DNA of 59,512 nucleotides. Origin: Bdellovibrio sp. Its GTDB lineage: Bacteria; Myxococcota; SpSt-1050. The notes below the pieces were generated by a model. That model ran no database searches. It was not told where the DNA came from and saw only the letters and a program-made list of their open reading frames with translations. The translations under genes were made by a program, and so were the position numbers. The stretch is from assembly GCA_020725805.1 (NCBI GenBank), contig DYEF01000055.1, positions 1 through 59,512 on the forward strand, read 5' to 3'. Positions 19,337 to 32,907 of this stretch are shown in pieces (position 1 is the first letter of the stretch; each line of letters starts with the position of its first letter).

Positions 19337-20002
19337 TCACAAATCAATCTTTACTGAACTTCCTTTTATCTCCTGCGATGGCTTCAGAAGTTTCCTGCTG
19401 TTATTTTCATCGGTCGAGTAAATATCGTATTTTCCCTCGGGAAGTCGCAGATAAAACATACCGGTCTCCGCAGTCCTGCCGATAGTCATCAGATAGAGCC
19501 CTTTCAGCGGGTCGAGGAATATAACCGATTTCACAGACTTGTCCTGAATATTCAGTGTTACCTCACAGACAGGAACATCCTTCGACTCTATCGCAACATC
19601 TGACACGACACCTTCCCTGACATCTAACTGATATTCGCCGTCAGAGACAAAACCACCGACAGAGGTCTGGTCAATTTTGTAATATCCTCCGAAAGATATG
19701 CTGAGTCTGTCTCCGACCACCGCCTCAACAACAGTATCAAACCAGTAATTTCCGAGTTTTGCATCGGCATACCTGATAAACAGCGACAATTCCTGACTCT
19801 CTGTCTTTTCACCTCTTACAAGAACTTTTGCAACTGCAAAGTACGAATCTATAGATAGTTCACTGCTCTCTGTATCGGAGCCAATTTCAGTTTGCAGCTG
19901 CCGGCTTAAAGGAATCCTGACACCTATTTTCACCACACCTTCATCCGAACCAAAACAGGAGAACAGAAGAATTGGAATCAGAATTAAGGCTGTTTTCTTC
20001 AT
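19337..20002 (-). CDS. hypothetical lipoprotein
   Basis: A 221-residue protein with a classic signal peptide and lipobox LLFSC (Cys-16). The mature part is beta-rich. The segment VSDVAIESKDVPVCEVTLNI and the repeated strand-turn pattern suggest one or two Ig-like or carboxypeptidase-regulatory-like domains. It is the last gene of the run gyrB-TPR/barrel-FecR-lipoprotein and starts 3 bp after the FecR gene ends, so it is cotranscribed with it. Function unknown; it is probably an envelope partner of the FecR-domain protein. Confidence 0.75.
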   Translation of the reverse strand: MKKTALILIPILLFSCFGSDEGVVKIGVRIPLSRQLQTEIGSDTESSELSIDSYFAVAKVLVRGEKTESQELSLFIRYADAKLGNYWFDTVVEAVVGDRLSISFGGYYKIDQTSVGGFVSDGEYQLDVREGVVSDVAIESKDVPVCEVTLNIQDKSVKSVIFLDPLKGLYLMTIGRTAETGMFYLRLPEGKYDIYSTDENNSRKLLKPSQEIKGSSVKIDL

Positions 20003-20005
20003 CTT

Positions 20006-20914
20006 TTACCTCCTGACCTTTGCAAACGGGAGGAGAATTTTGATTCTCAAAAGTGATTTGCTACCTGAAATCACGTCGGTTATATCCGAGCCACCGTTTT
20101 TACTCTTACTATCAGTTGTTTCTCCAAGACTGTCCCAGTAATCTCCGCCCTCCCTTATACCGGTACCGGCCTCCGCCTTCTTCTCTCCGCCGACTCTCTC
20201 TCCAACCTCCTTTGTTAAAACCCTTTCGAGAGCCCCGTTCTTAATGCTGCTTTCGAGCAGGGCCTCTCCTGTCAGCCCCGTTCCTCTCTCGAGCATTGCC
20301 ACCTGTGTCTTACCCTTTTTAATCTGAAAGCTCTCTGTGTAATCCTGAAGGGCCTGCTGGTCTATATCGGCGAGTTCGAAACCCTTCGAAGAGTCTGCAC
20401 ACTTTCCGCCAGAAAGCGTTAACTCCTTATCCGTGGTTTTGAGCAGAACCTCTCCGCTAATAACGCCGATAAATTCCTTCTCCCCGCTCTCGACTATGAA
20501 TTTTGTCCCTCTCACACCTGCGATTGATGACTTCGTCTTCACCTCGAATCTGCTGTCGCTCTTCGAAAATGCCTTGTTGACATAAAAAAGTACCTTCCCC
20601 CTTATGACTCCCAGAAGGGATTTGCGGCTCTTCTTTTCCATATCGACGACATAATCATCAATCAGAAACTCCGAATTCGGCGCAATTACGAGGAGTGAAT
20701 CATCCATCATCATAATCTTGACTCTGGACACCTTCCCCGTAACTATTTTGGAGCCCTTTTCCACGAACATACCTATGCTTATCTTCTTTTCCTTCCCCTG
20801 AGAAATAATCTGAGCCTCGTTCTCCACATCGGAGACCACCCCGACAGAGAGCTGGTCGGCAAATACCGAAAGAGGCACAATAAGAAAAATTAAGGATATA
20901 ATCAATTTCTTCAT
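20006..20914 (-). CDS. exported FecR-domain protein
   Basis: A 302-residue protein with signal peptide (1-19, cleavage near VFA|DQ). Residues about 45-165 form a FecR domain: GMFVEKGSKIVTGKVSRVK, DDSLLVIAPNSEF, VIRGKVLFYV and SSIAGVRGTKFIVES, the last being the family hallmark. The C-terminal ~110 residues are low-complexity and Lys/Glu/Gly-rich. Non-TonB FecR proteins of this kind occur in the periplasm next to TPR and barrel proteins; a cell-surface or peptidoglycan-related function is inferred. It lies between the TPR/barrel and lipoprotein genes on the same strand. Confidence 0.88.
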   Translation of the reverse strand: MKKLIISLIFLIVPLSVFADQLSVGVVSDVENEAQIISQGKEKKISIGMFVEKGSKIVTGKVSRVKIMMMDDSLLVIAPNSEFLIDDYVVDMEKKSRKSLLGVIRGKVLFYVNKAFSKSDSRFEVKTKSSIAGVRGTKFIVESGEKEFIGVISGEVLLKTTDKELTLSGGKCADSSKGFELADIDQQALQDYTESFQIKKGKTQVAMLERGTGLTGEALLESSIKNGALERVLTKEVGERVGGEKKAEAGTGIREGGDYWDSLGETTDSKSKNGGSDITDVISGSKSLLRIKILLPFAKVRR

Positions 20915-21128
20915 AACCCTGAACCTCCGGCACTAAAAAGAACCTTCAAAAACCATTCCAGAATTGTACACAAAAAACCACATAAAATCAATCCGTTACA
21001 AAAAAGCTCTGAACTCTTCGGGGCTCATCATATTACACTGTCGAAAAGTTTCACAATACATTTATCCTTCATTATCCCTATCTTTATACCGGACTGCCTT
21101 ATAAAAAAGCAGTTTTCCTCAGACATTC

Positions 21129-26183
<5,055 letters not shown>

Positions 26184-26448
26184 ATTGTAGTCCTCCTTAA
26201 ATTCAGTCTGTTTAATATATAATAAAGATTAGTATAAGTAAAGTATGTTTGTTTGTTTAAATTGATTTTAAGTGCTTGAAAATGCTGTATAATTTTTGGT
26301 ACAGGTCTGTTTAAATGACTTTTGCAGGATAATGGCTTTTTGTATGTTTTTTCACCTGATATAAAGTGATACAGAAAAGCAGTAAAACATAAAACATTTT
26401 TAACACAAGAAAAAAACAGGATATAAACATTTTTCAGACAATATTTAT
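26184..26448. other. dnaA-dnaN intergenic region, candidate replication origin
   Basis: 265 bp of very A+T-rich DNA between dnaA and dnaN, a common place for oriC. No TTATNCACA box was found. Instead GTYTGTTTAA occurs three times in one orientation: 26206-26215, 26251-26260 and 26305-26314 (TTAAACARAC on the minus strand). This could be a lineage-specific initiator site. The 90-residue open frame spanning the gap is a poor gene candidate. Confidence 0.4.
26214..26242 (-). promoter_or_regulatory. promoter of dnaN
   Basis: On the minus strand, TTTACT (26242-26237), a 17-bp spacer and TATATT (26219-26214), about 30 bp before the dnaN ATG. The -10 box overlaps one copy of the repeated GTYTGTTTAA element. 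Confidence 0.5.
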
Positions 26449-27783
26449 TCATATTGAGAGAATACTCTGTTCGATAGATTTTATTGTATCGGAGAAACTA
26501 TCATCCTCACCAATCATCTTTTCGACCTTGTTTACTGAGAAAATTATAACACTGTGGTTGCTCTTTCCGAAGATAGAGCTGATTTCACTGAGAGAGAGAT
26601 TCAGGAGTTTTCTGATGAGATATACCGATACCTGTCTTGCCAGCACAATATTCCTGCTCTTTCTGCCTGATGTGATACTGCTTCTGTCTATGTTGTAGAA
26701 TTTTGCAACCGTATCTATAATGAGTTCGTGTGTTATCCTGTTCTTTTCGACCCTGAAGAAATCCCTGAGAGATTCCTTAACAAGGGCCATATCTATTTTG
26801 TGTTTTGTGAGATTCGAGAATGCCTCGATGTGGTTGAGGGCGCTCTCGAGCTCCCTTACGTTTGACTTTATATTGGATGCAACGTATTCGATGATTTCGT
26901 CATTCAGACTGAGACCGAGCAGTTTTGATTTGAATCTTAGTATCTCCTTTCTGACCTGAAGTTCGGGCGGTTTTATCTCACAGGTGAGACCCCAAGTTAT
27001 TCTCGAGATGAGTTTTTCATCCAGATTCTCGATTTTTGAGGGGTGAATATTGGAGACTATGACGATCTGTTTCTTCTTCTCGAGCAGATAATTTATTATG
27101 TTGAAAAGTTCTTCCTGTGTCGCCTCCTTTTTACCGCCGATGAAATGAATATCATCGAGCAGCAGTAACTCGCAGTTCTTTCTGTATTTATCCCTGAACC
27201 GGGGCATATCGTCGTTCTTTGCAGAATAGACGAATTCGTTCATAAGCTGTTCGGATGAAATATGCACGAGATTCCCCTTGAACTTTGCAAACCAGAGGTG
27301 TCCTATGGCGTTTAAGAGATGTGTCTTTCCGAGGCCAGACTTCCCGTATATAACAAGGGGATTGTACTTTAGAGCCGGTTTCTCGGCGACACTTCTTGCG
27401 GCATAATATGCGAGTTCATTCGATTTTCCCACCACGAATCTTTCGAAGGTATATTTCGGATTTAAAAGCGGGTGAGATGTCTTGACGGGTTCCGCAGATT
27501 TTTCAGGACGGATACTTTCGGACGCCTTCTCCTCCTTCTCCTTTATTACTATTGACGGTATCGATGAACTGCCGGTGATCTTTGCTATCTCCTCGAGAAG
27601 AACCTTTGAGTAATTGTTTATGAAGAATTCCTTGAAAAACTTGTTTGGTACGGAGATTTCGACTGTATTTTCCCTCATTGAGACGAACTCGAGGCTGTTG
27701 AACCAGACCTGGAATGTGGTCGGATTGATTCTCTCCTTGAGATTATTTATTGCCTTCTCAAAAATGTGTATACCGGTATTCAT
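26449..27783 (-). CDS. dnaA: chromosomal replication initiator DnaA with atypical DNA-recognition signature
   Basis: A 444-residue DnaA: domain I (1-85), a short linker, and an AAA+ domain with Walker A GKSGLGKT (147-154) and Walker B LLLLDDIHFI (206-215). Domain IV includes LARQVSVYLI with the conserved Arg-Gln (R383). The signature helix normally reads GGRDHTTVLHA; here it is FGKSNHSVIIFS (405-416). The His is kept (H410), but Asp is Asn, Thr-Thr is Ser-Val and the final His is Phe. These positions contact the DnaA box in E. coli, so altered site specificity is likely. A strong promoter lies 40-70 bp upstream. Domains I-III look functional. Confidence 0.97.
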   Translation of the reverse strand: MNTGIHIFEKAINNLKERINPTTFQVWFNSLEFVSMRENTVEISVPNKFFKEFFINNYSKVLLEEIAKITGSSSIPSIVIKEKEEKASESIRPEKSAEPVKTSHPLLNPKYTFERFVVGKSNELAYYAARSVAEKPALKYNPLVIYGKSGLGKTHLLNAIGHLWFAKFKGNLVHISSEQLMNEFVYSAKNDDMPRFRDKYRKNCELLLLDDIHFIGGKKEATQEELFNIINYLLEKKKQIVIVSNIHPSKIENLDEKLISRITWGLTCEIKPPELQVRKEILRFKSKLLGLSLNDEIIEYVASNIKSNVRELESALNHIEAFSNLTKHKIDMALVKESLRDFFRVEKNRITHELIIDTVAKFYNIDRSSITSGRKSRNIVLARQVSVYLIRKLLNLSLSEISSIFGKSNHSVIIFSVNKVEKMIGEDDSFSDTIKSIEQSILSI

Positions 27784-27824
27784 TTTCTTCTACCGCAAAC
27801 CAGAAATTTTATTGCGGGAATAAA

Positions 27825-27853
27825 CTTATATGTATATGAAAAGAATAAGTCAA
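27825..27853 (-). promoter_or_regulatory. promoter of dnaA
   Basis: On the minus strand, TTGACT (27853-27848), a 17-bp spacer and TATAAG (27830-27825), 42 bp before the dnaA ATG. No DnaA boxes are visible around it. Confidence 0.65.
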
Positions 27854-27931
27854 ACATTTTTTAATACTGCAAAAACCATAGAATCTGAAATTACTTGAAT
27901 TTTCAAAAGAATGATATATTCTAACAACGCT

Positions 27932-28564
27932 ATGATGAGACTGCTATTTATATCCGTATTCTTTTTTGCAGGCATTGCAGGTTCGCTGTATGCCGACGAC
28001 CCGCTCGACCACATCACCGGCACAGAGGAGTGGGACAGGGAAGAGGAATTGAAAAAGCAGGCTCTCATTCTTGCACAGCAGAAGAAGATGGCATCTGATG
28101 AATTTTATAGAACCAAGTCCAGAGTATCGTCGATGCTTTCGGAATGGCAGAAAGATCTCTCCAGGTTTCAGGAGACGAAAAGGAGTATTGCTGATATCCT
28201 CTTTCAGGAGGAGGCAAAGAGTTATCAGCAGGTAAATGTAAAGGAGAAACTCCCGGCAAAGGAGATAAAGAGGATACCGGCGAAGAGCGACGGTTTCAGT
28301 ATCGAGACCGGAGGCCCGATAATAGAGAAGACACCGCCTGCAGGCCCGCCTGTTGTGAGCCAGCCTCCGGCACAGGTCACTCCGCAGGTCGTTACGCCCG
28401 TCGCACCACCGAAGAAGGAGGAACCTCCCGAGCCCACACCGGAGGAGATATTGAAGAAGCAGGGAAAATTTGATGAAAAGGGACAGTTTGTTGACGAAGA
28501 GCTCAAGAACGAATCCGGCTCCAAGGGGAAGAAAGAGAAAGATATAGACTACGACAGCCCGTAA
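27932..28564 (+). CDS. exported coiled-coil, Pro-rich hypothetical protein
   Basis: About 210 residues from ATG 27932, which opens a clean signal peptide (MMRLLFISVFFFAGIAG, cleavage near LYA|DD); an in-frame ATG at 27911 is possible and neither has a good ribosome site. Residues about 30-100 are Glu/Lys/Gln-rich and helical (EEELKKQALILAQQKKM and onward), a likely coiled coil. A Pro/Val-rich stretch (PPAQVTPQVVTPVAPPKKEE) and a charged tail follow. It is divergent from dnaA. A periplasm-spanning or scaffold role is a guess; no family was recognised. Confidence 0.7.
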   Translation: MMRLLFISVFFFAGIAGSLYADDPLDHITGTEEWDREEELKKQALILAQQKKMASDEFYRTKSRVSSMLSEWQKDLSRFQETKRSIADILFQEEAKSYQQVNVKEKLPAKEIKRIPAKSDGFSIETGGPIIEKTPPAGPPVVSQPPAQVTPQVVTPVAPPKKEEPPEPTPEEILKKQGKFDEKGQFVDEELKNESGSKGKKEKDIDYDSP

Positions 28565-29281
28565 GGATAGTCCACGGTCCACGGACAAGTCAGAGCTGAA
28601 GAGCCGAAGGCTGAAGAACAATAGTGGTCCACAGATATTCCGCAGAGAATTAAAAAGCGCTGGTTATAAATTATTGCTAGGGTGGCTGGGTAGCGAAGTA
28701 TCGAAGCCTCCGCCAAAACAGGGACATTTCAATACAGCTTATCCTACTCAATGTCCTTTTAATATTAAGGTCGCTGAGTAAAAGAGTATATCGAAGCGAC
28801 AGACGACAGTTCACAAACAGGATAGAGCTGAAGGAAAAAGTGCTGAAGTTTTGATGGGAGAACTTATAAGGATTTTTTGAAAACTTATGGAAATCTGAGT
28901 TAGATATCAGAGCCGTATCACTTTTATCCGTCTGATGGGTTTATGTCAAAGTATTGCGCAAATCAGAATGACAGAGGAGTTGGAGCGGACACAAAGAGTA
29001 ATATCAATGTGTCCAGTGATTCCGGCGGATGTAGTATATTGGAATTGAGGTAAAGCGGGTTTGGAAAGGGATAAATCCGTGAATTGAGGTTTTCCGGCAG
29101 GAATTTCTGCCCGGGCGGCTGCCAGACTGTTGTTTTTGAGAAGAGAGAGACCAGATAAATTTGGAAAGATGGCGGGACACAGGTTAACAGGTTATTCTGT
29201 GGTCTCTTTGTCTGTGGTTTTTATGTTGATGATACCTCTGGTTTTGTGTTATCCTTGCCTACAGACAAAAGGAGAAATCTT
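28565..29281. repeat. non-coding stretch with short tandem and hairpin repeats
   Basis: No convincing gene. Seen are a tandem 7-mer TCCACGG x2 (28571-28584, with GTCCAC again near 28627), 8-mer-like units AGCTGAAG/AGCCGAAG/GCTGAAG (28594-28616) with relatives near 28825-28847, and two related hairpins built on CTGGGTA..TCGAAGCC (28684-28708) and GTCGCTGAGTA..TCGAAGCGAC (28770-28800). Such oligomer families are dispersed in many genomes. The last ~350 bp before the next gene show no structure I can name. Confidence 0.5.
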
Positions 29282-32200
29282 ATGAGAAGAAGTATATATG
29301 TTTTTATCTCTCTTTTATTAATTGCATATTCCTGTTCGGATGACACAGATAGAATTTCGAGTGATACATCAGACAGAGATGCCCTTCTATATGATTCTGT
29401 TTCTGATGGAGTCGAAGTAGCTGATAAAATTGGCGGTGATTACTATTTGCCCGATGAGTTATCAGATAATGACATAGAATCTGATGACGGATTCGTTCCT
29501 GATGCAGATACAGAACTACCTGACGGGGGAATTGATGTTGTGAGCAAGGATATCACCAAACCAAGGGTGGTTTACAGGGCTGCAGACGACTCACTGCCAA
29601 TGGGTGAGAATCTGTTGAAGAATCCTGATTTTGAGAAGATTGAATCAAACGTCTTTGCTGACTGGAAGCCTTACAGAGGTGGTTATTCTGTCTCCGAAGG
29701 AAGAAGTGGTTACGGAGTCCTCCTTCAAAGGAACGAGGGTGATACTGAACAGTACGGAATATATCAGACGGTTACATTAAACCAGAAGGTCAAAAAGGCA
29801 CTCTTCTTTGCAGGCTGGAGCAAGACCGAGAATCTTTCGGGTGTTTCTGATGCGGCGGCTTCAATCTATCTGGATATCAAGTATATAACAAAGGACGAAG
29901 ACCCTATAAACGGGTGTGACCCGAATATTGTGCCAAACTGCGCTCTTTACGGTCAGATCCCAAATCCCAAGTTCGATACAGGGACTCACGATTATCAGAA
30001 GAGATACGGCTATGCAGTGCCGCTTTACCCTGTAAAGACCGTCTCTTTTTACCTCCTTCTGAGAGGTGAACACTACGGTAAGATGTGGTTCGATGATGTG
30101 GAGTTGCGCGAGGTCGAGTATGAGATTGCAGGTTTTGTTTCTGCAAAGATAGCAGTAGTTCCGCCGCCAGCCGGATACAAGTCAGCCGAAGAGGTTTTAG
30201 TTGAGACAGGCGACTCGCTGATACTCCGTTTTTCTGAAAACGGGGGAGTTATAAATGGTCTGTATGCGGGTGGAAAAGACTTAAAAGGTTCTTCCAGAGA
30301 TTATCTGAGCGGGATAATAATCCACGAAATAGGGAAGAGTGAGTGGGTACACACAGGAGGTCTGTTTGAAAAGACGGGTAATAATTACACATTAAAGACC
30401 GATATGAAAGATTACGATATTCAACTTACTGCAAGTTTTGATATCGGCAAAGATACCATTGGCGTACACATTGAACTGGAAGGGGTGGACTCTAAAAACA
30501 AATCTTTTACGGTTTATTTCTCTTTGCCCGTTGATATTACGGATTCGTTCTGGGGAAGAGATATCAGACGGGAGCTCCCCACAAATTCGGCGGATGAATT
30601 CTCCGATACAGTTACATTCTGGTATGACAGGCTTGGTTATACAGGGAGGTTTTCGAGTTATCCCATAGGAAGTGTATACAACAAGGAAGGCGGGATTGTC
30701 CTCGGACTACCTCCTGAATCATATAGGATACACAGGGTCTTTTATAACAGATCATTAAAACAGCTGGTAATAGCAGTTGATATGGCTATCGCTCCAAAGA
30801 CAAAGAAGTTTCCGGATAAGGCCTTTGCAGACTTTATTTTATACAGGACGGAGAATATCGGCTCTGAAAACGGATTCAGGGTTGCATTTGACGGATTTTA
30901 TAAGAGGTTCCCACAAGCATTTGAGAGAAGAATCCCTCCAGAAAAGGAGGGTATTTGGGTCGCCTTTGCAGACCTCTCAAAGGTCATCAACGGAGAGGGC
31001 GAAAGCATCAGGGACTTTAACATAGGAATACACGAAACAGGGAATCTCAAGCATATTGAATTTGACGAAGCAAACGATATTTTAACGTTCAGATACATAA
31101 TAGAGCCGGGCTCAACGTGGCTCAGGATTCCGGATGAAAGCGTGGATGTGGAGAATTATGAAAGCGTAATCGATTACCTGAGTAAACTTTACACATCCGG
31201 TTCGGACAGGGAGAAGAAGACCGCAGAGAAGACCTTCTCATCAGGGATTTTCGATGAGAATCAGAGATTCGTATACACACCGTATCAGAGCGGACCAACG
31301 TGGTGTTCGGGTAAATGTGCGCTCTTCTATCTGAGTGCTGACCCTGATATAAGTATTCCGCCCTACACGCTTAATCAGGCGACATACTCAGTAAATGAGG
31401 TTACACTCGGTGTTTATAAAAATTATCCCGGACTCGACGGAGAGTATATAGATAGTTTTCTGATGTGGGCGACATACCTGAATCAGAGAGAGGCACACTT
31501 TGAGGTAACCGACACCCCGCTTGTATTCAAGACCGAAAAGCCAAACCAGGTTGGAATACCTCTGATATTCTCCACGATAAAATTTACCGAGTGGCTCAAA
31601 AGACAGCTTCCTTTGGGAAAGAATCTGATAGCAAACGGGGTACTTGCCGGAAAGGTTATGTGGGGGTATAACCTCTTCGATTTTATGGGACAGGAGATAA
31701 AGTGGGTAAAGGAAAGTACAAACGGATACGAGCTTGTGCCCGAATCTGATGAGTATCTCTCTTATAGACGCTCTCTTTCGTATCAAAGACCTTACGGATT
31801 CCTTATGAATGTGGATTTCAATAATATGAGTTATGAGATGGTGGAGAAGTACATAAGGGTATGCCTCTTTTACGGAATCTATCCCTCGATGTTCAGTCGT
31901 AACGCCTCCGAGGATAATTATTTCACTTTGCCGCAGTTTTATCAGAGGGACAGGGGACTCTTCAAAAAGTATATACCGCTGATTAAAGAGATGAATAAGG
32001 CTGGCTGGGAAGCTCTTACACAGGCATACACATACGATAAGGATGTCTATATAGAGAGATTCGGGGATATCAAAAAAGGGTTGTACTACACAATAAGAAA
32101 TGTAAGTGATACACAGAAATATGTAATTATTACACTGGTCAGAAATGCTCTGGGGATAAATGGAGATTTTACTGTCAAAGAGATACTCGATTCGGGAGAA

Positions 32201-32296
32201 ATTAAGCAGATTAAGTCAAATGAGAGCAGTTTTGATTTCACAATTCAACCACAGAGTATAAAACTTGTTAAGATAGAGAGTATATCCGGTCAGTAA
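29282..32296 (+). CDS. large stalked surface lipoprotein, carbohydrate-active-like
   Basis: About 1004 residues from ATG 29282 (AGGAG upstream; an in-frame start at 29246 is rejected because it precedes the signal peptide). The lipobox is IAYSC (Cys-18). Residues 19-92 are an Asp-rich stalk. Residues about 108-285 resemble a jelly-roll carbohydrate-binding module: MGENLLKNPDFEK at the start, KKALFFAGWSK, and WFDDVELREVEYE at the end. The long remainder alternates beta-sandwich-like and helical regions; the C-terminal third (FMGQEIKWV, LMNVDFNNMSYEM, YGIYPSMFSR) looks like part of a TIM barrel with a trailing beta domain. It is probably a surface glycan-binding or -degrading protein, GH family unknown. 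A weak TCCGG/CCGGA hairpin follows the stop. Confidence 0.75.
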   Translation: MRRSIYVFISLLLIAYSCSDDTDRISSDTSDRDALLYDSVSDGVEVADKIGGDYYLPDELSDNDIESDDGFVPDADTELPDGGIDVVSKDITKPRVVYRAADDSLPMGENLLKNPDFEKIESNVFADWKPYRGGYSVSEGRSGYGVLLQRNEGDTEQYGIYQTVTLNQKVKKALFFAGWSKTENLSGVSDAAASIYLDIKYITKDEDPINGCDPNIVPNCALYGQIPNPKFDTGTHDYQKRYGYAVPLYPVKTVSFYLLLRGEHYGKMWFDDVELREVEYEIAGFVSAKIAVVPPPAGYKSAEEVLVETGDSLILRFSENGGVINGLYAGGKDLKGSSRDYLSGIIIHEIGKSEWVHTGGLFEKTGNNYTLKTDMKDYDIQLTASFDIGKDTIGVHIELEGVDSKNKSFTVYFSLPVDITDSFWGRDIRRELPTNSADEFSDTVTFWYDRLGYTGRFSSYPIGSVYNKEGGIVLGLPPESYRIHRVFYNRSLKQLVIAVDMAIAPKTKKFPDKAFADFILYRTENIGSENGFRVAFDGFYKRFPQAFERRIPPEKEGIWVAFADLSKVINGEGESIRDFNIGIHETGNLKHIEFDEANDILTFRYIIEPGSTWLRIPDESVDVENYESVIDYLSKLYTSGSDREKKTAEKTFSSGIFDENQRFVYTPYQSGPTWCSGKCALFYLSADPDISIPPYTLNQATYSVNEVTLGVYKNYPGLDGEYIDSFLMWATYLNQREAHFEVTDTPLVFKTEKPNQVGIPLIFSTIKFTEWLKRQLPLGKNLIANGVLAGKVMWGYNLFDFMGQEIKWVKESTNGYELVPESDEYLSYRRSLSYQRPYGFLMNVDFNNMSYEMVEKYIRVCLFYGIYPSMFSRNASEDNYFTLPQFYQRDRGLFKKYIPLIKEMNKAGWEALTQAYTYDKDVYIERFGDIKKGLYYTIRNVSDTQKYVIITLVRNALGINGDFTVKEILDSGEIKQIKSNESSFDFTIQPQSIKLVKIESISGQ

Positions 32297-32362
32297 CAAT
32301 CGATTTCCGGAGGATTATTTTTCAGAAAGAAAAGAACGACTGCAACAGGGATTGAAAAATCA

Positions 32363-32746
32363 TTACTTCTTTAATACCCTGACTCTGCTTATCTTATACC
32401 ATCTGTCCGGATCCGATGGGTTCTTTATTGCGGGTTTAATATATTTAGGGTTTGGGTGCTGATACTCTTTGCCATTGCTCTGGACAGAGAGGAGTATGTC
32501 ATACTCGCCCTCGGGGAGTTCGGGCGGAACTGCAACTTCTACCACAATCTCCTTCTCTCCGGGTAAAAAGCCTTTCATAGAAATAATCGGCTCGGATGTC
32601 CATTTGATAACAATATTCGAGACGACTCTTTCGAATTTTATCTGAACAGAATAATCCCAATACAGCGGTGCAACGCCTTTATTCTCCCAGAGCATAGTGA
32701 GACTGAATCTCTCTCCTGCTTTTATCTCCTCTCCGTGTTCTACTCC
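32363..32746 (-). pseudogene. 3' fragment of a DUF4832-type glycosidase gene
   Basis: The reading frame resembles the C-terminal beta domain of DUF4832 proteins (LWENKGVAPLYWDY, then PPELPEGEYDILLSVQS). The homology-like reading runs upstream of the first Met (EIKAGERFSLT, typical of such domains) to an in-frame TAG at 32747-32749. There is no signal peptide, catalytic domain or ribosome site, so the 5' part of the gene has been lost. The DNA immediately upstream carries a 9-bp tandem repeat, a possible trace of the rearrangement. Confidence 0.65.
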
Positions 32747-32805
32747 CTATATGAACATTCGGATTTCGATTTTACTTTTATGTTCTCAAAAAATCAACTC
32801 ACACA

Positions 32806-32841
32806 GTTTAAACCGTTCAAACTATTCAAACCGTTTAAATC
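32806..32841. repeat. four tandem 9-bp units (GTTTAAACC type)
   Basis: Units read GTTTAAACC, GTTCAAACT, ATTCAAACC and GTTTAAATC, directly adjacent. They lie between the DUF4832 fragment and the WG-repeat gene. Function unknown. Confidence 0.75.
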
Positions 32842-32907
32842 GCTCTCTAACATTGGTTGCGTTTTATGAATTCTGTTGGTAGGATAAGGCAGGAAAGGAG
32901 GTACTTC

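Noticed and set aside
27944-28621. 225-residue minus-strand frame opposite the coiled-coil protein
   Set aside because: Its Leu/Arg/Phe-rich composition is that of an antisense shadow; the plus-strand frame has a signal peptide and an ordered coiled-coil and Pro-rich layout.
28681-28800. TCGAAG hairpins as tRNA genes
   Set aside because: No acceptor-stem pairing, T-loop GGTTCGAATCC pattern or anticodon arm could be built.
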